Position numbers and translations under genes: made by a program. 15,073 nt of DNA from positions 1 to 15,073 of the forward strand of contig SPBY01000021.1 in NCBI GenBank assembly GCA_004525825.1, in the 5' to 3' direction. The DNA is from Bacteroidia bacterium. GTDB taxonomy: Bacteria > Bacteroidota > Bacteroidia > Bacteroidales > GCA-2748055. Each line of letters opens with the position of its first letter. The first letter of the stretch is position 1. Below are positions 1-6,582 of this stretch, one piece after another. The notes below the pieces were generated by a model. It saw nothing but the letters and a program-made list of their open reading frames with translations, made no database searches and had not been told where the DNA came from.

Positions 1-333
1 GCTCTGAAATCTCTACCGGACCTTATCTATGACCACAACAAGATTGTGGATAAGGCGCTGGAACAGATCCGAAACCAGATCAATTACCTCCCCATCGGTA
101 TCTCCTTACTGCCGGAAAAATTCACCATGAAGGAATACCAGTTACTATATGAAGCAATCCTGCAAAGAAAGCTGGACCGGGCCAACTTCCAGAAGAAAAT
201 GTTGAAGCTGGGCTTCCTGGACCGACATGAAAAACAGCTTTCGGGAGGTGCCCACAAAGCTCCCTACCTCTATGCATTTAACAAAGAGAGATACAATGAA
301 TTGCTTGAGAAGGGCATTGGGTATTTGAGCTAG
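1..333 (+). CDS. C-terminal part of a NUDIX-type transcriptional regulator (NrtR-like), 5' truncated
   Basis: The reading frame is open from the first base of the window, so the gene begins upstream; 110 residues plus a TAG stop are visible. The fragment has the composition of the winged-helix DNA-binding tail of NrtR/COG4111-type regulators: a helical segment around LPIGISLLPEKFTMKEYQ, a recognition-helix region with RANFQKKMLKLGFL, and the ending KAPYLYAFNKERY, which resembles the conserved KxPxLYxF wing. In this family an N-terminal NUDIX-like domain senses a nucleotide-sugar or ADP-ribose-type ligand and the C-terminal wing binds DNA to control NAD or sugar-metabolism genes. The NUDIX domain would lie outside the window, so the family call rests on the tail alone. 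An internal GTG at 46 is open but would not be the true start, because the similarity continues upstream of it. Confidence 0.72.
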   Translation, partial: ALKSLPDLIYDHNKIVDKALEQIRNQINYLPIGISLLPEKFTMKEYQLLYEAILQRKLDRANFQKKMLKLGFLDRHEKQLSGGAHKAPYLYAFNKERYNELLEKGIGYLS

Positions 334-341
334 AAGTTAGG

Positions 342-362
342 GGAAAGTGGAAAGTGGAAAGT
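342..362 (+). repeat. Heptamer tandem repeat GGAAAGT x3
   Basis: Three perfect head-to-tail copies of GGAAAGT lie at 342-348, 349-355 and 356-362, immediately after the regulator stop (331-333). The repeat includes the GTG start (347) of the following acetyltransferase and its purine-rich leader. Only the GTG of the first copy is in frame with the protein; the GTG at 354 is not. Confidence 0.85.
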
Positions 363-916
363 TTGAGATCAGGCCATTGTCCCCCGAGCTAAAAGAGGAT
401 TATCTTTCCTTTTTTGAAAGCATCGAATTTGAGGAACACCCCCACTGGGCCGATTGTTATTGTTACTCCTATCATTTTACAGGAAGCTCTGAAGAGTGGC
501 TTAGGGAGAACAACCGTTCCTGTGTTTCTAGAATGATAGATGAGGGAAGCATGAAGGGCTACCTGGCATACAGCAATGGCTTACCGGTTGGGTGGTGCAA
601 TGTGAACAAGCGACTCAACTATCAGCTGCTCACAAAATCATTTGAGTTGCTGGATCCAGGCCATGACAAAATATGCTCCATTGTCTGTTTCCTGGTACAT
701 CCTGCATACAGGAGGTATGGAATGTTGCAGCTGCTGATGGACCGCATTATAGAAGATTATTCAGCCCTTGATTATGAGATTATCGAAGCTTATCCCAGGT
801 TGGGTGAGCTTTCCGCAGAAAAACTCTACCGGGGTCCCCTGGATCTTTATACCAGGAACGGATTTGAATTGGTCAAGAAATTTGAGGAATACATCCTGGT
901 TCGCCTAAGGCTTTGA
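347..916 (+). CDS. GNAT-family N-acetyltransferase
   Basis: A 189-residue protein with the layout of a GCN5-related N-acetyltransferase, which moves an acetyl group from acetyl-CoA to an amine; the substrate cannot be read from sequence. Residues 8-50 hold an N-terminal segment with the Cys/aromatic-rich stretch ADCYCYSYHF, seen in a subgroup of small GNATs. The core follows: the strand CSIVCFLVHPAYRR and the acetyl-CoA pyrophosphate loop RRYGMLQLL (approx. 121-129), then the C-terminal LYTRNGFELVKKF strand that closes the GNAT fold. The start is taken as GTG at 347, because a stop codon (TAG, 338-340) lies just upstream in frame and the next in-frame alternative, TTG at 377, would cut into FEIRPL. 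It lies 13 nt downstream of the regulator and may be co-transcribed with it. Confidence 0.8.
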   Translation: MESGKFEIRPLSPELKEDYLSFFESIEFEEHPHWADCYCYSYHFTGSSEEWLRENNRSCVSRMIDEGSMKGYLAYSNGLPVGWCNVNKRLNYQLLTKSFELLDPGHDKICSIVCFLVHPAYRRYGMLQLLMDRIIEDYSALDYEIIEAYPRLGELSAEKLYRGPLDLYTRNGFELVKKFEEYILVRLRL

Positions 917-1109
917 GTCTATAATTCCCAAAGACTATATATTTATAATATAATCTATTATATATATATATTATATTATAAGTATATTAATATATATTAT
1001 TTCATTATTAACTTACATAATTATAATACTGGGATACATTCAATCCTGCTCTTTTTGCTTACAAAAGAATTCCTATTTTCATCCGGAGTTTCGCTAATTC
1101 CGATCATCC
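917..1109. other. Intergenic A+T-rich spacer
   Basis: The spacer between the acetyltransferase and the AbgT pseudogene holds no convincing gene, tRNA or ncRNA. About 937-1030 is nearly all A and T, in sharp contrast to the GC-balanced flanks. A weak promoter-like pair, TTTG at 1054-1057 and TATTTTC at 1074-1080, is separated by only 16 nt instead of the 19-21 typical of the Bacteroidota sigma factor, so I do not call it as a promoter. Confidence 0.6.
943..981. repeat. Perfect 12-bp A+T inverted repeat with 15-nt spacer
   Basis: TTATAATATAAT at 943-954 is exactly matched by its reverse complement ATTATATTATAA at 970-981, with a 15-nt spacer that is itself almost all A and T. It could form a weak hairpin in RNA or a cruciform in DNA. 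In so skewed a sequence an inverted repeat of this length is more likely by chance than in normal DNA, so its role as a terminator or regulatory site is uncertain. Confidence 0.6.
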
Positions 1110-2648
1110 ATTGGTAAATCCACAAAAAAAGAGGGCCTTCTACTAAGAATCCTGAACTGGACCGAAAAAGCAGGCAATGCCCTGCCCCACCCGGCAACCC
1201 TTTTCGCCCTGTTTGCCCTGGCCGCCTTGCTGCTTTCTGCATTAGGACATTTGCTCGGATGGGAAGTGATTCATCCGGGAACCAAAGAAATCATCCGGCC
1301 TATCAACCTTCTTTCACACGACGGATTGCACAGGATCTTGCTGGAAATGGTGGACAATTTTACAGGATTTGCCCCCCTGGGCATCGTCCTGGTGGCCATG
1401 CTTGGTATTGGCATCGCAGAACAGAGCGGATTGATCCATGCCCTCATCAGGCTCCTGGTGTTGAATGCCCCTGGCAAGCTGCTCACCTTTGTCATTGTTT
1501 TGGCAGGTATCCTTTCCAATATGGCAGCTGATGTGGGATATGTACTACTCATACCGCTGGCAGGTGTTATTTTTCAGGCAGTAGGCCGGAATCCCATTGC
1601 AGGAATGGCTGCTGCATTTGCCGGGGTTTCCGGAGGGTTCAGTGCCAACCTGGCCCTGGGTACCGTGGATCCATTGCTGGCCGGATTGTCCACCGAAGCA
1701 GCTCAGATTCTTGATCCGGCCTATTAGGTGAATCCCACAGCCAATTATTATTTCATGGTGGTCTCCACTTTCGTCATCGCTTTCACCGGCACCTTTATCT
1801 CCGAACGGGTTATTGAACCCAGGCTTGGACCCTATAAGTCAACGAGCATTAAACAGGAGCAGACTTTTGAAAAACTTTCCAAGAGAGAAATGAAGGGACT
1901 GCTTATGGCTGCCGTTACCCTTTTGGGAATTGTGGCTCTGACCCTGATCGGTATCATACCCGATAATGGTTTTTTTCGAGGATCAGACGGTGGATTGCTT
2001 AGTTCTCCACTGATTCGTGGGGTGGTGGCCATGCTATTTATTACCGCTGGTGGAATGGGGCTTGCCTATGGTTTTTCCACCGGGACCTATAAAAATGATT
2101 CCGATGTAATCAATGGAATGGCCGATTCTATGAAAACCCTGGCCACCTATCTGGTACTGGTGTTTTTTGCCGCCCAGTTTGTGGCCTACTTCAAATGGAG
2201 CAACCTGGGAATCATCATAGCCGTAAAAGGGGCCGGTCTTCTTATGTCGGCCAATATCGGAATGATTCCCCTAATGATACTATTTATACTGCTATCAGCG
2301 GCCATTAACATGTTGATGGGAAGTGCTTCGGCCAAGTGGGCCATCCTGGCTCCCATCTTTATCCCCATGTTTATGATCATGGGGTATTCGCCGGAATTGT
2401 CACAGGTGGTTTATCGCATTGGGGACAGTGTGACCAACGTGATCTCCCCCATGATGAGCTTCTTTGCCCTGATCATTGCATTTGTACAGAAATACGATCC
2501 TAAAGCGGGTATTGGCACCATCATAGCCACCATGGTACCCTATTCCATGGCCTTTCTTCTGGTATGGATCCTGCTTTTAGTGGCCTGGTTGCTCATTGGG
2601 CTTCCTTTGGGTCCCGGTGCCGGCATCCATTACGTACTTCCGGGCTAA
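1110..2648 (+). pseudogene. AbgT-family transporter, interrupted by an in-frame TAG and lacking a canonical start
   Basis: Two consecutive same-frame segments together make a full-length (about 510-residue) member of the AbgT/MtrF family, which exports or imports aminobenzoyl-glutamate-type compounds across the inner membrane using an ion gradient. The first segment contains the family N-terminus NWTEKAGNALPHPATLF (from about 1155) and runs to ILDPAY; a TAG at 1725-1727 follows. The second begins at the very next codon with NPTANYYFMVVSTF and includes ERVIEPRLGPY, the GSASAKWAILAPIF block (about 2330) and YRIGDSVTNVISPMMSFFA (about 2415), ending at TAA 2646-2648. The segments are in the same frame, so a single codon was changed. 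There is also no ATG in frame upstream of the conserved N-terminus: the frame is closed by TAA at 1095, and only ATT (1110), ATC (1149) or CTG (1152) are available. Downstream GTG 1728 and TTG 1227 could start fragments but would each lose conserved helices. I infer a recently inactivated gene; sequence error or readthrough are alternatives. Confidence 0.8.
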
Positions 2649-2713
2649 GCTTCCTTCGTGATTTCCACAGGAATGTGTAACTTTAATTTCATCATTTTCA
2701 CTTTGAAAATCGA

Positions 2714-3481
2714 ATGCTCAAGCGATTATCCTTTTGGAACACCCTGAGCCGGATTCTTTTCCTGCTCCTGACCCCGGCATTCTTCAGACTCTTCAATTTT
2801 GGCTTTATCTGGCACTCCATCTACTGGGGAGTCATCAGTTTTGTGGTAATGATCTGGTTTGTATTCCTGCTCATCTCTCCCCTGTTTGGACGAATAGGCT
2901 GCGGATGGTTCTGCTTTGTGGGAACCACCCAGGACCTTGCCTTTGGATACGGATTGTTCAAACAGAAGAAGCGCAAACCCATCCTGTGGCTGAGGTTCCT
3001 TATGCCGGTGGGATTCTTTGCCTCTTCGATCACTATCCTGATATTCAGATTGAGGAGTGGGGAAGTGGAAGGCCTTACTTTTAATCCCTGGTTCTTCTCC
3101 TCCGAGTTAAACACGCATTACCAGCATATCTGGATGTACGATACGATCGGGGCCTTGCTGCTTGGACTCCTCCTTGAAAAGAGGTGGGCCTGTAAGAACC
3201 TGTGCACCATGGGATCCCTGTCGGCCATTGGTTCCACCTGGTCGAGGCTTATTCCGGTGATTGATACAGAAAGTTGTACCCTGTGCAAACGTTGTGAACC
3301 GGTTTGCCTGGTCAACATACCTATCTCTGAATATGTGGAGCGGGAGAACGGCCTGGTCATCAACTCTGAGTGTATTCAGTGTGGCAGGTGCGTAGATGCC
3401 TGTAAGCAGGAAGCAATAAAGTTCAGGTTCATATGGAACCGCAAACAATACCTCTCCAGGAATGTTAAATCAAAAATCTGA
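2714..3481 (+). CDS. Membrane polyferredoxin, 4Fe-4S binding protein (NapH/CcoG/YccM type)
   Basis: A 255-residue membrane protein with several hydrophobic segments (approx. residues 15-30, 35-57, 97-112, 142-155) followed by a cytoplasmic ferredoxin-like tail. Two CxxCxxCxxxC motifs are visible: C188/C191/C194/C198 (CTLCKRCEPVC) and C220/C223/C226/C230 (CIQCGRCVDAC), enough for two [4Fe-4S] clusters. The membrane part carries the paired motifs GCGWFC (C63, C67) and ACKNLC (C160, C164) typical of this family. Such proteins pass electrons between membrane and soluble or periplasmic partners (nitrate/nitrous-oxide reduction, FMN-linked flavoproteins, metal-centre assembly); no dedicated partner is encoded here. 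The proline that usually follows the second Cys of both membrane motifs (CP) is replaced, by F68 and T165. The gene ends 5 nt before nhaA and is probably co-transcribed with it. Confidence 0.82.
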   Translation: MLKRLSFWNTLSRILFLLLTPAFFRLFNFGFIWHSIYWGVISFVVMIWFVFLLISPLFGRIGCGWFCFVGTTQDLAFGYGLFKQKKRKPILWLRFLMPVGFFASSITILIFRLRSGEVEGLTFNPWFFSSELNTHYQHIWMYDTIGALLLGLLLEKRWACKNLCTMGSLSAIGSTWSRLIPVIDTESCTLCKRCEPVCLVNIPISEYVERENGLVINSECIQCGRCVDACKQEAIKFRFIWNRKQYLSRNVKSKI

Positions 3482-3486
3482 ATAAA

Positions 3487-4791
3487 ATGGTAAAAAAAGT
3501 ACTGCTTACCCCCTTCCAAAAATTTGTCCGCATTGAGAGTTTAAGTGGAATGTTGCTGTTTGGAGCGACAATGCTGGCGCTAATCCTGGCCAATTCGCCC
3601 TTGGCAGAACGCTTCCATTCCCTCTGGCAATACAAACTGGGAGTAAGCACCTCCGGATTTGAACTCATCAAGCCGCTGATTCTTTGGATCAATGACGGAC
3701 TGATGGCCATATTCTTCTTTCTTATCGGACTGGAGATCAAACGGGAACTGCTGATAGGTGAGCTGAACTCCGCCAAAAAAGCCTCCTTCCCCCTGTTTGC
3801 GGCCATTGGAGGGATGGCAGTTCCAGTGCTTATTTTCCTGGTCCTCAATAAAAATCCTGAGAGCTCAAATGCCTGGGGCATTCCCATGGCTACAGATATT
3901 GCCTTCTCCCTGGCCATTCTCAGGCTCCTTGGGAAGAGGGTGCCCCTGGGTCTGAAAATTTTTCTCACGGCCTTTGCCATTGTAGACGACCTGGGTGCGG
4001 TTCTGGTCATCGCTGTTTTCTACAGTGAATCGATCCAATGGTCGCTGATTGGCATTGCCCTGGTCCTTCTCGCCATACTCTTCTTTCTCTCATACCGGAG
4101 AATTTACGCAAAAGGACTGATCCTGGCCTTCGGCATTGTGATCTGGGTGCTCTTCCTGAAAGCCGGGATCCACCCCACCATTGCAGGAGTGCTGCTAGCT
4201 TTTACCATACCCATTCGGCAACGAATAGGGATAGATACCTACTTCGATAGGCTGTGCGATATTGTAGATGATATCAAAGAAGCTGGCGATGCCAGGGCAC
4301 CCCTTCTTTCAAAAAACCAGATAGAAGGGATCGATGCCCTGGAGGACTGGACCGAGAAAGTGCAGTCACCCCTCCAACACCTGGAACACAAGCTTCATAA
4401 CTGGGTGGCCTATCTGATTATGCCCCTCTTTGCCCTCTCCAATGCCGGGGTTTCTTTCAGCAATGGCGTGGAATTGAATACTTTCCTGGGTGGAGTGATT
4501 GTTCTAAGTCTGGTTCTTGGAAAGCTTCTGGGGATCACGATTTTCTCCTGGCTCGGCATTAAACTGAAACTGGCCGAACTTCCTGAAGGGGTGAACTTCA
4601 TACAAATTGTTGGCACTGCCTTGCTGGCGGGTGTGGGGTTTACCATGTCCATATTTGTGGCAAACCTGGCCTTTTTCGGGAACGAGATACTCCTCGATTC
4701 AGCCAAAGCAGGCATCCTGGTTGGATCGCTCATTGCCGGTTTGTCCGGGTACCTGTTGCTGCGCTTTAGCAAACAGAAAAGAATATCATGA
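3487..4791 (+). CDS. nhaA: Na+/H+ antiporter NhaA
   Basis: A 434-residue inner-membrane protein with the full NhaA signature; it expels Na+ (or Li+) in exchange for protons and supports pH and salt homeostasis. The ion-binding and fold-crossing residues are present: TDIAF with D137 (E. coli D133) and AIVDDLGA with D167/D168 (E. coli D163/D164). The pH-response and functional positions have visible counterparts: GLEIKRE (approx. 81-87), GIHPTIAGV with H229, and GKLLGI with K346 (E. coli K300). The C-terminal GVGFTMSIFVANLAF block is intact. It is longer than the E. coli protein (388) because of a hydrophilic loop at about residues 245-300 with acidic residues, common in homologues outside Enterobacteria. 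The ATG at 3487 lies 5 nt after the polyferredoxin stop, and the stop overlaps the next gene's ATG by ATGA. Confidence 0.95.
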   Translation: MVKKVLLTPFQKFVRIESLSGMLLFGATMLALILANSPLAERFHSLWQYKLGVSTSGFELIKPLILWINDGLMAIFFFLIGLEIKRELLIGELNSAKKASFPLFAAIGGMAVPVLIFLVLNKNPESSNAWGIPMATDIAFSLAILRLLGKRVPLGLKIFLTAFAIVDDLGAVLVIAVFYSESIQWSLIGIALVLLAILFFLSYRRIYAKGLILAFGIVIWVLFLKAGIHPTIAGVLLAFTIPIRQRIGIDTYFDRLCDIVDDIKEAGDARAPLLSKNQIEGIDALEDWTEKVQSPLQHLEHKLHNWVAYLIMPLFALSNAGVSFSNGVELNTFLGGVIVLSLVLGKLLGITIFSWLGIKLKLAELPEGVNFIQIVGTALLAGVGFTMSIFVANLAFFGNEILLDSAKAGILVGSLIAGLSGYLLLRFSKQKRIS

Positions 4792-5382
4792 AACATTGTC
4801 TGATCCTGATATGGATCTTTTGGACGGCCGGTCCTCTGATGGGGCAGGTGGTGGATTTTCTTCCATCCTGGATACGTATGGACTGGAGTGGATTGGTTTC
4901 AAGCCGGGTGAGGGAGTGGTGCCGGGATCTGCTGTGGCCGATTTCAGAGGCTTGCCTAATCTGGTGTTCCGGGGTGATGACAACGGTACGGGTCATCCTG
5001 GATTCGAGAATTGTGTATCAGAGAAGACCGCTCCCAATCAGATTCAAACCAAGTCAAAATCAGGCCTGTGGGAATGGTGCTGGACATTCACAAAGAAGGG
5101 TGCCTGGCTTGAAATAATAAAGACAGACCCTTCCCGTGCTTACTGGTTCCTTTATGAAGGAATTCCCGGAGGGAAATTTTCACCAGAGAAACAGTTCTGG
5201 GGCAACAACCTTGATGGGCAGCGAAAGGACTCCCCTCACATCGGGTCGCCTGAAACTGGAAAAGGCAACTGGGACTGGGCCGAGATGGTGGAACACCCCT
5301 GATGCAGGGTCCCAATAGGTTTTATATTACGTTCATGGAATACCAGGGATCCCCGGAAAAACTAGCTGACATGATACAATAA
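4788..5382 (+). pseudogene. Decayed secreted-protein gene (sugar-related family), frameshifted and internally deleted
   Basis: An ATG at 4788 (overlapping the nhaA stop as ATGA) starts a clean signal peptide, MKHCLILIWIFWTAGPLMGQ, but this frame then turns into W/R/C-rich non-protein-like sequence. From about 4870 the protein-like sequence continues in another frame: LEWIGFKPGEGVVPGSAVADF, RGDDNGTGHPGFENCVSEK, and AYWFLYEGIPGGKFSPEKQFWG, up to GNWDWAEMVEHP (stop 5300-5302). A third frame (about 5302-5382) gives PNRFYITFMEYQGSPEKLADM, the likely C-terminus. The pieces resemble, from memory, an uncharacterised secreted family of Bacteroidota and Planctomycetota with the WFLYEGxPGG motif, often beside glycoside hydrolases; compared with it, roughly 50 residues seem to be missing near 5290. 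At least two lesions are needed (a frameshift between about 4845 and 4885, and a deletion near 5290-5310), so it is called a pseudogene. Family assignment is low confidence; the frame breaks are seen directly. Confidence 0.7.
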
Positions 5383-5413
5383 ACACTCAAATCAAATAAA
5401 TTCTGAACGAAGC

Positions 5414-6514
5414 ATGAAACATATCATCATTCCAGCAAGTACAGTATTGTCATTCATGGCCATCCTGCTGTTGGGCTCATGTAACAGCGGACCATCACGA
5501 CCCACCATTGCCATTGAAGGAAACCATTTTCTAATAGATGGCGAGCCCACCTACAAAGGGCGATACTGGGAAGGGCATAAAATTGAGGGATTGCTTATGA
5601 ATTCGAGGATGGTCCAGGGAATTTTCGATGATCTGAATCCTGAAACAGCTTTGAAATGGAAATATCCAGATACGGGCCTCTGGGATCCTGAGAGGAATAC
5701 AAATGAATTTGTAAATGCTATGGATGATTGGCACAAGCATGGTCTGCTCTCATTTACCATCAATCTTCAGGGGGGTAGTCCCATGGGATACGGGAACCAT
5801 GGATGGTATAATTCCGCGTTTACCGAACAGGGGGAATTGAGACCCGCCTACATGGCCAGGTTAAAAAGGATCCTGGACAAGGCAGAAGCACTGAAGATGG
5901 CGCCCATTGTGGGGCTCTTCTATTTTGGACAGGACCAGTACCTGGAGGATGAAGCTGCTGTGATAAATGCTGCCGGAAATGCCATGGACTGGTTCCTGGA
6001 TCAGGGATACCGGAATCTTCTTATAGAGGTCGCCAATGAGTGCGACAATGGAGCCTATGATCATGAGATCATCCGGGCAGATCGCATTCACGAGTTGATT
6101 GAACTGGTTAAATCCAAAGAAGTGAAAGGAAAGCGTTGCCTGGTAAGCACCAGCTACAACGGGAACCAGATCCCCCACCCCAACGTGGTTCAGTCTGCCG
6201 ATTTCCTCCTGGTGCATGGCAACGGGGTGGATGATCCCGGACGCATTAGCGCCATGGTGGAATTAATCAAGCAGGTGGAAGGCTATACACCCAAGCCCAT
6301 TGTGTTTAATGAGGACGATCACTACGATTTCGGAGAGGCAAACAACAACATGGTAGCCGCCGTCAAGGCCTATGCTTCCTGGGGCTACTTTGATTTTCGC
6401 CACGACGGAGAATCCTTTGAGGATGGATACCAGAGTGTTCCAGTCGACTGGAAGATCAGTTCGGAAAGGAAGAAGGCTTTCTTTAACAAGGTAAAGGAGA
6501 TCACCGGGTATTAA
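5414..6514 (+). CDS. Lipoprotein resembling a clan GH-A (GH5-like) glycoside hydrolase
   Basis: A 366-residue protein with a type II signal peptide (hydrophobic stretch ending LLLGSC, lipid-anchor Cys at 23), so it is exported and anchored in a membrane, probably the outer one. The rest looks like a single (beta/alpha)8 barrel: strand LSFTINLQGG (approx. 112-121), strand MAPIVGLFYFG (162-172), LLIEVANEC (202-210) with N208-E209 at the position of the acid/base Asn-Glu of clan GH-A, a LLVHGNG strand (265-271), and KPIVFNEDDH (294-303) with E300 placed like the strand-7 nucleophile. From this I infer a retaining glycosidase; substrate and family number cannot be assigned, and the N-terminal half is not a canonical GH5. 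It follows the decayed secreted-protein gene by 31 nt, which suggests a small polysaccharide-related cluster. No convincing ribosome binding site is seen before ATG 5414. Confidence 0.65.
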   Translation: MKHIIIPASTVLSFMAILLLGSCNSGPSRPTIAIEGNHFLIDGEPTYKGRYWEGHKIEGLLMNSRMVQGIFDDLNPETALKWKYPDTGLWDPERNTNEFVNAMDDWHKHGLLSFTINLQGGSPMGYGNHGWYNSAFTEQGELRPAYMARLKRILDKAEALKMAPIVGLFYFGQDQYLEDEAAVINAAGNAMDWFLDQGYRNLLIEVANECDNGAYDHEIIRADRIHELIELVKSKEVKGKRCLVSTSYNGNQIPHPNVVQSADFLLVHGNGVDDPGRISAMVELIKQVEGYTPKPIVFNEDDHYDFGEANNNMVAAVKAYASWGYFDFRHDGESFEDGYQSVPVDWKISSERKKAFFNKVKEITGY

Positions 6515-6518
6515 CATT

Positions 6519-6553
6519 AAAAAGGCCCGCCAGAGACGATGCAAAAGCGGGCC
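6519..6553 (-). terminator. Intrinsic terminator for the minus-strand outer-membrane protein gene
   Basis: GGCCCGC (6524-6530) and GCGGGCC (6547-6553) form a perfect 7-bp GC-rich stem with a 16-nt loop. On the minus strand the hairpin is followed directly by five U residues (AAAAA at 6519-6523 on the plus strand), the normal form of a rho-independent terminator. There is no T run on the plus side, so it serves the minus-strand gene ending at 6583; it may act only weakly for the plus-strand gene ending at 6514. Confidence 0.75.
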
Positions 6554-6582
6554 GGGAGGAAAACCTAATCCACTTGCCAGGA

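Noticed and set aside
1021..1242. A short minus-strand open frame near the AbgT start region
   Set aside because: It overlaps the conserved AbgT N-terminus on the other strand and has no start-site support or domain.
1725..1727. Pyrrolysine or genome-wide recoding of TAG as the reason for the split AbgT gene
   Set aside because: TAG ends at least three other well-supported genes here, and no Pyl machinery is visible in the window; Bacteroidota are not known for Pyl use.
3465..4010. A 181-codon open frame on the minus strand opposite nhaA
   Set aside because: It is Ser/Arg/Pro-rich shadow sequence opposite the strongly conserved NhaA core.
1110..4791. AbgT, polyferredoxin and NhaA as a new sodium-coupled redox system
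   Set aside because: The three are adjacent and on one strand, but each is a common stand-alone gene, the first is broken, and no catalytic or pump subunit links them.
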